Positions 6,451-13,413 of a DNA stretch of 17,239 nt are shown here, piece after piece; position 1 is the stretch's first letter; each line of letters begins with the position of its first letter. The position numbers and the translations under genes are program-made. Under the pieces are notes generated by a model. It had not been told where the DNA came from. It saw only the letters and a program-made list of their open reading frames with translations, and ran no database searches. The DNA comes from Thermoleophilaceae bacterium (GTDB taxonomy: Bacteria > Actinomycetota > Thermoleophilia > Solirubrobacterales > Thermoleophilaceae), in NCBI GenBank assembly GCA_013812065.1, contig JACCUC010000158.1, forward strand, positions 1-17,239, written 5' to 3'.

Positions 6451-8724
6451 ATGGCGGAGCACGAGGAGGAACTGGCCCGCGTCCGGGCGGGCTTGGCGGC
6501 GCAGAGCGCGGTCGCGCGCGTGCTGGCCGACGCCCCGACGCTGGCCGAGGCGACGCCGAGGCTACTCGCAGCCATTGGTCCGACCCTCGGCTGGGAGGTC
6601 GGCGCACTGTGGTCGGTCGATGCCCGCGACGGCCTGCTGCGCTGCCAAGCGACGTGGCGCGCGAGCCCGGGCGACGATGAATTCGAGCGGCTCAGCCTCC
6701 AGCAGGCGTACGTTGAGGGCGAGGGCCTCCCCGGTCGAGTGTGGACCAGTGGCAGGCCGCAGTGGATCGCCGATGTCCTGAGCGAGGGGAACTTCCCCCG
6801 CTGGAAGGGAGCCGCGCGCGAGGGCCTGCGGAGCTGGTTCGGCTTTCCGATCCACGATCGAGACCGGATCCTCGGGGTGATCGAGTTCTTCACCCGGGAG
6901 GTGCGGTCTCCGGACGAGGAGATCCTGGGCCTGACCGCGATGTTCGGCGACCAGATCGGCCAGTACGTCCGCCGGCGGCAGGCCGAGGACGCGACGCGCG
7001 CCAGCGAGACGCGCCAGGCGGCGATCCTCGAGTCTGCCCTCGACGCCATCATCACCATCGACGCGCAGGGACACGTCCTTGCCTTCAATCCCGCGGCAGA
7101 GCGGATGTTCGGTCGCCGACACGATGAGGCAGTCGGACGCGAGCTGGCCGAGTTGATCGTGCCGCCCTCCCTGCGTGCCGCCCATCGGGGAGCCCTCGAG
7201 CGCATCGTCGCCACCGGCGAGGCTCGGCTGCTCGGGCAGCGGCTCGAGCTGACGGGCATGCGCGCCGGCGGGGACGAGTTCCCGGTCGAGCTGACGCTCG
7301 CGCGCGTCGAGCTCGACGGCGCGCCCGCCTTCACCGGCTACGTACGCGACACCACCGAGCGCAAGCGCGCCGAGCTGCGCGCCCAGATCCTCGCGGAGAC
7401 CGGAGAGGATCTCACCGCGTCGCTCGACCTCGAAACGACGCTCAGCGCTGTGGCCGGGCTGTCCGTGCCGCGGGTCGCAGACTGGTGCGTCGTCGATCTG
7501 GTCGAGGCCGGGCGTCGGCGGATCGAGCGCGTCGCGGTCGCCCACGCCGACCCGAGCAAGGAGGCACTCGCCTGGGAGCTCGAGCGGCGCTTTCGCACCG
7601 ACCTCAACGCTCCTGAGGGAGTGCCAAAGGCCGTGCGCACCGGGCGCTCGGAGCTCATGCCGGAGATCTCCGACGATCTGCTCACGACCGTCGCCCGGGA
7701 CGAGCACCACCTCGCCCTTCTGCGCTCCCTCGGGCTGCGCTCGGCGATGATCGTGCCCCTGCGGGCTCGCGGTGAGACGCTCGGCGCGATCTCCTTCGTC
7801 GCGGCCGAGTCGGGGCGCCGCTTCGACGAGGACGACCTCGCCTTCGCCGAGGAGCTCGCGCGGCGCGCGGCGCTCGCCATCGCCAACGCCCGGACCCACG
7901 CGGAGCGAAGCCGGATCGCGGAGACACTCCAGGCAAGCCTGATTCCACCCCGACTGCCGATGGTCCCGGGGCTCACGGTCGCCTCGCGCTTTCGTGCGGC
8001 CGGCGAGGCCTACGACGTCGGCGGCGACTTCTTCGATCTGTTCGCGGTCGGTCCCAGCGACTGGATGATCGTCATGGGCGACGTCTCCGGCAAGGGTCCC
8101 GAGGCTGCGGCGGTCACGGCGCTCGCTCGCTACACCGTCCGCGAGGCCGCCGTCCACGACGCGCGCCCGAGCGGAGTGCTCGCCCGCCTCAACGAGGCCA
8201 TCCTGAGTCGTCAGGCCGAGGGTGGGGATCGTTTCTGCACCGCCCTGGTCGGCCGCCTCCGGCCGGGCGGGAGCGGTGCGCATCTCGCGCTGGCGAGCGG
8301 CGGACATCCACTGCCACTGCGACTCGACGCCGGCGGCCAGGTCGAGCCGGTCGGCACGCCGGGGCTCCTGCTCGGGTTCGACCGCGATCTCGAGCCCGAG
8401 GACGTCGAGATCGAGCTCCAGGGCGGTGATTCGCTCCTGCTGTACACCGACGGCGTCACCGAGACGCCGACGGCCGCAGGCCTGCTCGGCGAGGACGGGC
8501 TCGCCACCCTGCTCGAGCGCTGCGCCGATCTCGATGCCGACGCGCTGGTCGAGCGCGTTGACCGGACCGTGGTCGATCTCCAGGCGGGAGCGCCCCGAGA
8601 CGACATCGCCATGGTCGCGCTGCAGGTGGTGCGAGGCTCGAGCGACGAAGAGGCGAGTCCCGGCCGGGAAGGGCGACTCGCGACCGTCTCGCTCAGCCGG
8701 GCATGGCATCCTGCCGGCGCCTGA
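6451..8724 (+). CDS. GAF-PAS-GAF-PP2C serine phosphatase (SpoIIE/RsbU type)
   Basis: The 757-residue cytoplasmic signalling protein has four modules. A GAF sensor spans about 15-180 (GWEVGALWSVD, GFPIHDRDRILGVIEFFTRE). A PAS domain spans about 190-308 (ILESALDAIITIDAQGHVLA, FNPAAERMFG, and the closing TGYVRDTTERKRAE). A second GAF lies at about 315-485. A PP2C-like phosphatase spans about 490-727, with the metal residues in GGDFFD, GDVSGKG, DGVTE and DDIAMV all present, so it should be active. In related proteins the target is a phosphorylated anti-sigma-factor antagonist (STAS protein). No such partner is encoded in this window, so a distant target is inferred. There is no His-kinase or HTH module and no membrane segment. 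ATG 6451 follows a G-rich but imperfect ribosome site. The last 30 residues are a variable tail. Confidence 0.92.
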   Translation: MAEHEEELARVRAGLAAQSAVARVLADAPTLAEATPRLLAAIGPTLGWEVGALWSVDARDGLLRCQATWRASPGDDEFERLSLQQAYVEGEGLPGRVWTSGRPQWIADVLSEGNFPRWKGAAREGLRSWFGFPIHDRDRILGVIEFFTREVRSPDEEILGLTAMFGDQIGQYVRRRQAEDATRASETRQAAILESALDAIITIDAQGHVLAFNPAAERMFGRRHDEAVGRELAELIVPPSLRAAHRGALERIVATGEARLLGQRLELTGMRAGGDEFPVELTLARVELDGAPAFTGYVRDTTERKRAELRAQILAETGEDLTASLDLETTLSAVAGLSVPRVADWCVVDLVEAGRRRIERVAVAHADPSKEALAWELERRFRTDLNAPEGVPKAVRTGRSELMPEISDDLLTTVARDEHHLALLRSLGLRSAMIVPLRARGETLGAISFVAAESGRRFDEDDLAFAEELARRAALAIANARTHAERSRIAETLQASLIPPRLPMVPGLTVASRFRAAGEAYDVGGDFFDLFAVGPSDWMIVMGDVSGKGPEAAAVTALARYTVREAAVHDARPSGVLARLNEAILSRQAEGGDRFCTALVGRLRPGGSGAHLALASGGHPLPLRLDAGGQVEPVGTPGLLLGFDRDLEPEDVEIELQGGDSLLLYTDGVTETPTAAGLLGEDGLATLLERCADLDADALVERVDRTVVDLQAGAPRDDIAMVALQVVRGSSDEEASPGREGRLATVSLSRAWHPAGA

Positions 8725-8747
8725 AGGCGATGACGAGGCCGCCGGCA
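8712..8747 (+). terminator. Nested hairpins around the phosphatase stop codon
   Basis: tgccggcg (8712-8719) pairs perfectly with cgccggca (8740-8747). Inside, cgcc-tgaa-ggcg (8718-8729) forms a competing four-base-pair hairpin whose loop is the stop codon TGA. No T-tract follows. A GC-rich factor-dependent terminator is the simplest reading. Confidence 0.35.
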
Positions 8748-8867
8748 AGCCGACCGCGTTGGGCCGCAGCCCGGGCGGAGCAAGGTCTCCAACGGGGGTG
8801 GCATCTCGGGGAGCGGGCCGAGCGAGAGCTCACGCGTCGAACCTGAGCACGCGCCCACCCTCTTCGC

Positions 8868-8873
8868 TATCTT
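8868..8873 (+). promoter_or_regulatory. Probable -10 box for the lipoprotein operon
   Basis: TATCTT in the context cgctatcttg lies 47 bases before ATG 8921 in otherwise GC-rich spacer, and resembles the cgctatactt of the thioredoxin promoter. No convincing -35 is seen 17 bp upstream. Confidence 0.4.
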
Positions 8874-8920
8874 GTCCCGGCCTTCATCAGACGACCCGGC
8901 CGTACGACCACCCGACCACC

Positions 8921-9370
8921 ATGACGCCACCTGCCCACCGCCGCTCGTCCGATTCATCCGCCTCCTCTGACGCCCAGGTCGTCGAGGCTGGCCGCCGCTC
9001 GCGCACGGTTCGCAGCGTCCTCCTCAGCGGCGTCGCGGTGACCTTCCTCGCCGCATGCGGCGAGGACGACCTCGCCCGCTGCGTCGACCGCAACACGAGC
9101 GAGATCGCCGATGTCAGGTTCTGCGACGACGAGGCAGAGGACGGCGTCGGCGGCCGCTACCTCTGGAACTTCGGCGGCTCGAGCGACACCGCGATCGGCA
9201 GCCGGGTCGACGGGGGCGAGAACATCGATCCCGCCGACCAGGGCTCGATCTCCGAGCGGGGGGGCTTCGGCGCCAACGCAGCGGAGAGCGGCACCGGCGT
9301 CCGAGAGGTCGCGAGCTCGGGCGGCGAAGAGGAAGACAGCGACCGCAAGCGGAAGAGCTCCGGCAGTTAG
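8921..9370 (+). CDS. Small lipoprotein, YgiB/YjfM (DUF1190)-like
   Basis: This 149-residue protein has an N-terminal cytosolic segment, a hydrophobic stretch (VLLSGVAVTFLAAC at 33-46) and a lipobox ending in Cys46, so it is probably a lipoprotein outside the membrane. The mature part is acidic, with Cys54 and Cys68 that could pair, then YLWNFGGS at 80-87 and a Gly/Ser-rich C-terminus with RGGFG at 113-117. E. coli YgiB has the same plan: about 30 residues before the hydrophobic run, a lipobox, and a C-terminal RGGFG followed by a Ser/Gly tail. In E. coli the next gene is ygiC, and here too a YgiC-like gene follows after 17 bp. That synteny is the best argument for the assignment, since sequence identity is low. 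The molecular role is unknown. Confidence 0.7.
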   Translation: MTPPAHRRSSDSSASSDAQVVEAGRRSRTVRSVLLSGVAVTFLAACGEDDLARCVDRNTSEIADVRFCDDEAEDGVGGRYLWNFGGSSDTAIGSRVDGGENIDPADQGSISERGGFGANAAESGTGVREVASSGGEEEDSDRKRKSSGS

Positions 9371-9387
9371 CTCCCTCACCGGCTGAC

Positions 9388-10575
9388 ATGCGCCGGGTGC
9401 GGATCGAGGCGCGCCCCGACTGGCGCGAGATCGTCGCCGCCCAGGGCCTTGTCTACTGCGAGACCCGCTACCCCGACGGGTCTCTTCGGCCGTACTGGGA
9501 GGACTCGGCCTACTACCTTTTCGAGGAGGAGGAGATCCGCGAGCTCGAGCGGGTGACCGCCGAGCTGCTCGAGATGTGCGTCGCCGCGGGCGACCGCATC
9601 GTCGAGGGAGGCATCTACCGGCGACTCGGCATCCCCGACGGTGCGGTTGAGCGGATCGCGGAGACGTGGCACTCGGAGCCGCCGAGCGTGCTCGGGCGCT
9701 TCGACCTGCGCTACGACGGCCGCGGACCCGCCAAGCTGCTCGAGTTCAACGCCGACACCCCGACCGCGCTCGTCGAGTCCGCGGTCGTGCAGTGGAACTG
9801 GCTCGAGGACCGCTTTCCCGACCATGACCAGTGGAACGAGATCCACGAGCGCCTGATCCTCGCCTGGCAGCGCCAGCTCCCGGAGGGAAGCCTGATCCAT
9901 TTCGCGCACACCACGGCCGAGCGCAGCGGCGAGGACCTGATGAACGTGGCCTACGTCCAGGACACCGCCGCTCAGGCCGGCCACCCAACCCGCTCGCTCG
10001 CCGTCGAGCAGATCGGCTGGAACCCGCTGCTCGGCTTCGTCGACACGGCCGACCGCCACATCGAGCGAATCTTCAAGCTCTACCCCTGGGAGTGGATGGT
10101 CACCGAGCCGTTCGCCAAGCACTGCCTCGACTGGATGGGCGAGGGCGTCAACCAGACGGTCTGGATCGAGCCGATCTACAAGATGCTGTGGTCCAACAAG
10201 GGCCTCCTGCCCGTGCTCTGGGAGCTTTTTCCCGGTCATCCCAATCTGCTTGCCACCTACTTCGACTCGCCACGCCGGATGCCGGACTACGTGCGCAAGC
10301 CGCTTCTCTCCCGGGAAGGGGAGAACATCGAGATATTCGCCCCCTATCACGGCGTGCGGCTCGAGACGGGCGGCGACTACGGAGCCGAGGGCTTCGTCTA
10401 TCAGGAGTTCGCGCCCGTGCCCGCCTGCGACGGGCCCAACCATCCGGTCCTCGGCGCCTGGGTGGTCGACGGTGAACCCGCGGGGTTGGGGATCCGCGAG
10501 AGCGACGGTCTCATCACCGACAACCTGAGCCGCTTCGTGCCCCACCTGATCGAGGGCGGCGGCTCCCGGGACTGA
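9388..10575 (+). CDS. ygiC: YgiC/YjfC-type ATP-grasp amidoligase (glutathionylspermidine synthase-like)
   Basis: At 395 residues it matches the usual length of the YgiC/YjfC family, which corresponds to the synthetase half of Gsp without the amidase half. Motifs in order are RPDWREIVAAQGL near the start, YWEDSAYYLFEEEEI, LGRFDLRYDGRGPAKLLEFN followed by ADTPTALVE, FKLYPWEWM, SNKGLLPVLWELFPGHPNLL, YVRKPLLSREGENI (the ATP-binding Lys region) and GLGIRESDGLITDNLSRFVPH. The corresponding segments of E. coli YgiC are very similar. The fold is ATP-grasp C-N ligase, so it should join an amine to a carboxylate using ATP; the true substrate is not established, and glutathionylspermidine is unlikely in an actinobacterium, which generally lacks glutathione. 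It is co-transcribed with the lipoprotein gene, which might be its target or sensor. Confidence 0.9.
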   Translation: MRRVRIEARPDWREIVAAQGLVYCETRYPDGSLRPYWEDSAYYLFEEEEIRELERVTAELLEMCVAAGDRIVEGGIYRRLGIPDGAVERIAETWHSEPPSVLGRFDLRYDGRGPAKLLEFNADTPTALVESAVVQWNWLEDRFPDHDQWNEIHERLILAWQRQLPEGSLIHFAHTTAERSGEDLMNVAYVQDTAAQAGHPTRSLAVEQIGWNPLLGFVDTADRHIERIFKLYPWEWMVTEPFAKHCLDWMGEGVNQTVWIEPIYKMLWSNKGLLPVLWELFPGHPNLLATYFDSPRRMPDYVRKPLLSREGENIEIFAPYHGVRLETGGDYGAEGFVYQEFAPVPACDGPNHPVLGAWVVDGEPAGLGIRESDGLITDNLSRFVPHLIEGGGSRD

Positions 10576-10603
10576 CCTCGAAGGGACCTCCGGGTCAGGC
10601 GAC

Positions 10604-10626
10604 CGGCGACGCCCCACCCGTCGCCG
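10604..10626. terminator. Hairpin between convergent ygiC-like and channel genes
   Basis: cggcgacg and cgtcgccg form a perfect 8-bp stem with a 7-nt loop (ccccacc) in the 69-bp gap between two convergent genes. Without a T-tract on either side it would act as a bidirectional, Rho-type or structure-dependent terminator. Confidence 0.5.
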
Positions 10627-10644
10627 CGTCGTGCCCAGAAGCCT

Positions 10645-11574
10645 CTAGCTTCCGGCAGGCGCCGAGGTGCCTGCGTCCGCTCCGTCGCCACCCGCGGCTG
10701 TGGCGGTGCCGCGGGAATCGCCCCCGTTGCGCGGGGGCACGGCGGCGTGCGGACCTTCTGCTCCAACCTTCTCGCGCACCTCCGCGAGATCGCGCGCGAT
10801 CTGGCCCAGCACCCGGTCCTGAGAGCTCTCCCCGCGAGCGATCCTGTCGATGTCGGTCTCGATGTCGGCGAGGTCGGCCTCGAGCTCGTCGACCTCGCCG
10901 GTCAGGCGCTCGACCTGCTCGGATACCCGACGGCTGAACCCCTCGGCGAACTCGCGGTCGAACAGGGGCAGGATGCCGGCCACGAGGATCGCCCCGAGCA
11001 CCACGCCCATGGCCTGGAGGCCCATGGCGAGCACGGAGGTCTGCCAGGTGGTGGGGAGGAAGTCGCCGTACCCCACGGTTGAGATCGTGGTGTTGACCCA
11101 GTAGAAGCCCTCGAACAGCGTCGGCGGCTCCTCCGAGCCGCGCTCGAGCTGTGCGTAGGCGAGGCCGCCGGCGAACACCGTGAGCCCCCACAGCAGGAAG
11201 GCGAAGCGCACCACCGTGATCCGGAACAGGTACCGGTGGATGACCGGCGCCAGATCGAGGATCCGCAGTACCCACAGGCACTGCAGCACCTCGAACCGGG
11301 GCGGGAGGAACTCGAACGGGGCGGTCACGACGATGATCGCGATGTCGAGCACGTTGCGCTTCGCCCACCTCCAGTTGTCGGGAGCGAGCCGCAGCATCGC
11401 GACCGCCTCGACCACGAAGAAGGTCCAGATGCCGATGTAGAGGACGTCGACCGTGGTCCCGAAGCCGCTCCCCAGCCGGAGGTAGTTGAGCAGCAGATAG
11501 GGGATGACGAGCAGCGCGACGGCTACGGCCGGCATCTCCCAGCGCTGCGCCCTGCGGCGCTGCTCCGGGGTCAT
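10645..11574 (-). CDS. Six-helix potassium channel with C-terminal coiled coil
   Basis: The 309-residue membrane protein has the voltage-gated-channel layout. Helices lie at about 14-33, 42-61, 74-90, and 94-118, the last being a weak S4 with only scattered Arg (LWVLRILDLAPVIHRYLFR). S5 follows at about 121-143, then the pore loop with the K+ selectivity filter TVGYGD at 166-171 and S6 at about 178-200. After S6 a coiled coil (about 210-265, heptads of Leu/Ile/Val with many Glu/Asp) and a Gly/Ala tail replace the RCK domain many bacterial channels carry. ATG 11574 is used; GTG 11610 or TTG 11652 would add 12 or 26 residues that look unstructured. The gene converges on the ygiC-like unit and diverges from the methyltransferase. 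With few S4 charges, gating is probably not strongly voltage dependent. Confidence 0.88.
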   Translation of the reverse strand: MTPEQRRRAQRWEMPAVAVALLVIPYLLLNYLRLGSGFGTTVDVLYIGIWTFFVVEAVAMLRLAPDNWRWAKRNVLDIAIIVVTAPFEFLPPRFEVLQCLWVLRILDLAPVIHRYLFRITVVRFAFLLWGLTVFAGGLAYAQLERGSEEPPTLFEGFYWVNTTISTVGYGDFLPTTWQTSVLAMGLQAMGVVLGAILVAGILPLFDREFAEGFSRRVSEQVERLTGEVDELEADLADIETDIDRIARGESSQDRVLGQIARDLAEVREKVGAEGPHAAVPPRNGGDSRGTATAAGGDGADAGTSAPAGS

Positions 11575-11665
11575 GCCCGGTACGAAGTGGGTGCCCTGGG
11601 GGTGGTACACGGCTGCCTCTGGGCGGACATTATCCCAGCCTCCGGAGCCCAAGCCGGCACTCGGG

Positions 11666-11671
11666 TATAAG
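11666..11671 (+). promoter_or_regulatory. Probable -10 box with a very short leader
   Basis: TATAAG in cgggtataagtg lies ten bases before the GTG 11682 start of the methyltransferase. No Shine-Dalgarno can fit between them, so the transcript would have a leader of only a few bases or none. Confidence 0.45.
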
Positions 11672-11681
11672 TGCTCGGACC

Positions 11682-12491
11682 GTGCTCGATCCGCCGCTCC
11701 CCGCCGTCGAACGCGCTCGCGAGTTGGTCGCTACGTCCTCCGACGACGCGGAGGGGGATGCAGCGGCCCCGGTCAGCCCCGGCGGCTACCTCGACCTGCT
11801 CGCCGGTCGCATTCCGGACTCGACCGGTCGCGCGCAGGACCTGATGCTGTCGGGCGTCGTCCCCCGCATCTACGAGCGCTGGTGGCGACCCGCCCTCGGC
11901 CGCCTGGCTAAGGGACCGCTCGGCCCGAGCATGGAGGGTGAGCGGCGCTTGGTGCGCGAGCTCCTGCGCCTCGAGCCCGGCGACGGGGCGACGGTGCTCG
12001 ATGTCGCGTGCGGGACCGGCAGCTTCACCCGCGAGCTCGCGCGGGTCGTCGGCCCGGCCGGCCTGGCCGTCGGGATCGACGTCTCCAAGACCATGCTCGC
12101 CCGCGCCACCGCGTTCGCCGACCGCGCCGGCCTGCGCAACGTCGCCTACGTCCGCGGCGACGCCGAGGCGCTCGCGTTCGGCGAGGGGTCCTTCGACGCG
12201 GTGTGCTGCTTCGCGGCCCTCCATCTCTTCTCCGACCCGATGCGCGGGCTCGACCGCATGCACGCGGTGTTGCGCCCCGGCGGCCGGCTCGCGATCATGA
12301 CCTCGGTCCGCCGCTTCCCGCGGTCGCTTCGGAGCGTCGAGTCGACGTTGGGGAAGCTCGGCGGGATGCGGGTGTTCGGGACTCAGGAGCTCCACGACGC
12401 TCTGCGCGCCCGGGGGTTCGAGGCGCTCGAATGGCAGCTCGCGGGTGTCACCCAGTTCGTGACGGGCCGGCGATCGGCGCCGGCGGAGTAA
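11682..12491 (+). CDS. Class I SAM-dependent methyltransferase
   Basis: The protein has 269 residues. After about 60 less conserved residues comes a segment typical of the UbiE/Methyltransf_11 group (VVPRIYERWWRPALGRL). The Rossmann SAM-binding motif follows near 105 (VLDVACGTGSFTREL), then the acidic strand end GIDVSKTML, GDAEALAFGEGSFDAV (motif II) and VLRPGGRLAI (motif III). The acceptor substrate cannot be inferred; small-molecule or lipid methylation is usual for this type. The start is GTG 11682, preceded by a TATAAG box rather than a ribosome site. The gene stands alone between the divergent channel gene and the convergent DUF4383 gene, so its partners are unknown. Confidence 0.88.
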   Translation: MLDPPLPAVERARELVATSSDDAEGDAAAPVSPGGYLDLLAGRIPDSTGRAQDLMLSGVVPRIYERWWRPALGRLAKGPLGPSMEGERRLVRELLRLEPGDGATVLDVACGTGSFTRELARVVGPAGLAVGIDVSKTMLARATAFADRAGLRNVAYVRGDAEALAFGEGSFDAVCCFAALHLFSDPMRGLDRMHAVLRPGGRLAIMTSVRRFPRSLRSVESTLGKLGGMRVFGTQELHDALRARGFEALEWQLAGVTQFVTGRRSAPAE

Positions 12492-12525
12492 CCGCGGAGC
12501 GCCCGGAGCCGCCGACCGCTTGGCC

Positions 12526-12990
12526 TCAGGTCGCGGCCGGCCGCCGCCGCGCCGAGCCCACGAGCCCGCCGGCGGCGACACCGACGACGATGCCCGCGAT
12601 GGCCAGCGCAAGGTGCAGGAAGTTGTCGGCCGTGTTGATCGGCGCGAGGGTGAGCAGGTCGTCGCCGTCGATGAAGCCCAGGACGGTGACCGCGACGTAG
12701 ACCACGCCGAAGACGAGCGCGCCGGTGATCGCCGTGCTCGCCGACGCCGCCATCAGCACCAGGAACGCGCCGGTGGCGACGTGGACGACGTTGTGCCAGC
12801 CGTTCACCTCGAAGACGATGAAGGTCTCGCCGCTCACGCCCGGGCCGGAGGTGAAGTCGGCTCCGCCGAAGAAGAACCCGAGGACTCCCGCCGCGATCAG
12901 CACGAGCCCAGTGACCAGGCAGAAAGCCGGGGCCAGCGTGCGTCGTGCGCCCTCCCGGCGCGCCGCACCTGCACCGCTTGCTGCCTCCAT
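12526..12990 (-). CDS. DUF4383 four-helix membrane protein
   Basis: This 154-residue integral membrane protein matches DUF4383. Four hydrophobic helices are evident: about 20-41 (FCLVTGLVLIAAGVLGFFFG), 63-84 around WHNVVHVATGAFLVLMAA, 87-107, and 117-143. The family hallmarks are the two His-containing helix starts, NGWHNVVHVATG and NTADNFLHLALAIAG. The function is unknown. ATG 12990 is well supported by AAGGAGG ending nine bases upstream; in-frame GTG codons sit just before it. The C-terminal GSARRRPAAT is a positive-inside tail. Its 3' end converges on the methyltransferase with a 34-bp gap. The family is frequent in actinobacteria, often as a lone gene. Confidence 0.88.
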   Translation of the reverse strand: MEAASGAGAARREGARRTLAPAFCLVTGLVLIAAGVLGFFFGGADFTSGPGVSGETFIVFEVNGWHNVVHVATGAFLVLMAASASTAITGALVFGVVYVAVTVLGFIDGDDLLTLAPINTADNFLHLALAIAGIVVGVAAGGLVGSARRRPAAT

Positions 12991-12999
12991 CACTATCAC

Positions 13000-13006
13000 C
13001 CTCCTT
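13000..13006 (-). promoter_or_regulatory. Strong Shine-Dalgarno of the DUF4383 gene
   Basis: AAGGAGG on the minus strand, nine bases before ATG 12990, decides the start among several in-frame GTG codons. Confidence 0.7.
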
Positions 13007-13096
13007 GGTCGGGTTGCCTGCCGCGAGCGCTCGATTACCCTTTCGCGGCTGGCGCAATCTCCTCGATGTGCGCCGCGTGAGCGATACCGACCCCCG

Positions 13097-13116
13097 CCGC
13101 GTTTGGCCGCGCTTGG
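13097..13116 (+). repeat. 10-bp tandem repeat in a divergent spacer
   Basis: ccgcgtttgg is followed directly by ccgcgcttgg (9 of 10 identical) and then by a partial third unit (accgcggg). It lies between the divergent DUF4383 and 64-residue protein genes. It may be low-complexity GC-rich sequence or an operator; nothing decides. Confidence 0.3.
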
Positions 13117-13136
13117 ACCGCGGGTAGGCGAAACCC

Positions 13137-13331
13137 ATGACCAAGAGCGACGAGGGCATGACCCCAAAGCACGAAGAGGACATCGCGCAGGACGACCGCG
13201 ACGAGGACCGCCTCGAGAGCTCAGCGGGCGATGACGTTTCCGAACAGACCAGTCCGCCGGGCAATCCCGAGACCGACGACGCCGCCGTCGAGATGGGCGA
13301 GGACAACCTCGGCCGGATCGTCGGGCGCTAG
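13137..13331 (+). CDS. Small acidic hypothetical protein, 64 residues
   Basis: It is very hydrophilic, about one third Asp/Glu, with no hydrophobic core, so it is probably disordered. The N-terminus is TKSDEGMTPKHEEDIAQDD; the C-terminal third, PPGNPETDDAAVEMGEDNLG followed by RIVGR, has the compact look of a conserved short motif (GNPE-acidic-LGRI) that I associate with unannotated small actinobacterial proteins, from memory and without a search. ATG 13137 lacks a good ribosome site. It lies 82 bp before otsB on the same strand. Codon bias is consistent with coding, and no alternative frame here is better. Confidence 0.6.
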   Translation: MTKSDEGMTPKHEEDIAQDDRDEDRLESSAGDDVSEQTSPPGNPETDDAAVEMGEDNLGRIVGR

Positions 13332-13401
13332 CAAACCGCCCGCGCGCACGTAGACCTCGGCGGTGAGGCGCTCGAGGTCGGCCCGGATCTCGGCGCCACG
13401 G

Positions 13402-13407
13402 CATACT
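13402..13407 (+). promoter_or_regulatory. Probable -10 box for a leaderless otsB transcript
   Basis: CATACT in gcatactggggcg ends six bases before ATG 13414. With transcription starting about seven bases after the box, the message would begin at or next to the A of the start codon. No Shine-Dalgarno precedes the ATG. Confidence 0.45.
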
Positions 13408-13413
13408 GGGGCG

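Noticed and set aside
6562..8748. A 728-codon open frame on the minus strand opposite the GAF-PAS-GAF-PP2C gene
   Set aside because: Its protein is Arg/Gly/Asp-rich without any motif, and the plus strand encodes four recognisable domains throughout. Long antisense frames are expected in GC-rich genes.
8901..8920. A short cgaccacc-type micro-repeat before the lipoprotein start
   Set aside because: Only two partial units in low-complexity sequence; not convincing as an operator.
9376..10617. A 413-codon minus-strand frame opposite the ygiC-like gene
   Set aside because: The plus strand matches the YgiC family from end to end.
12533..12544. The 12-bp palindrome gcggccggccgc
   Set aside because: It lies inside the DUF4383 coding end (Ala/Arg codons) and is expected in sequence this GC-rich.
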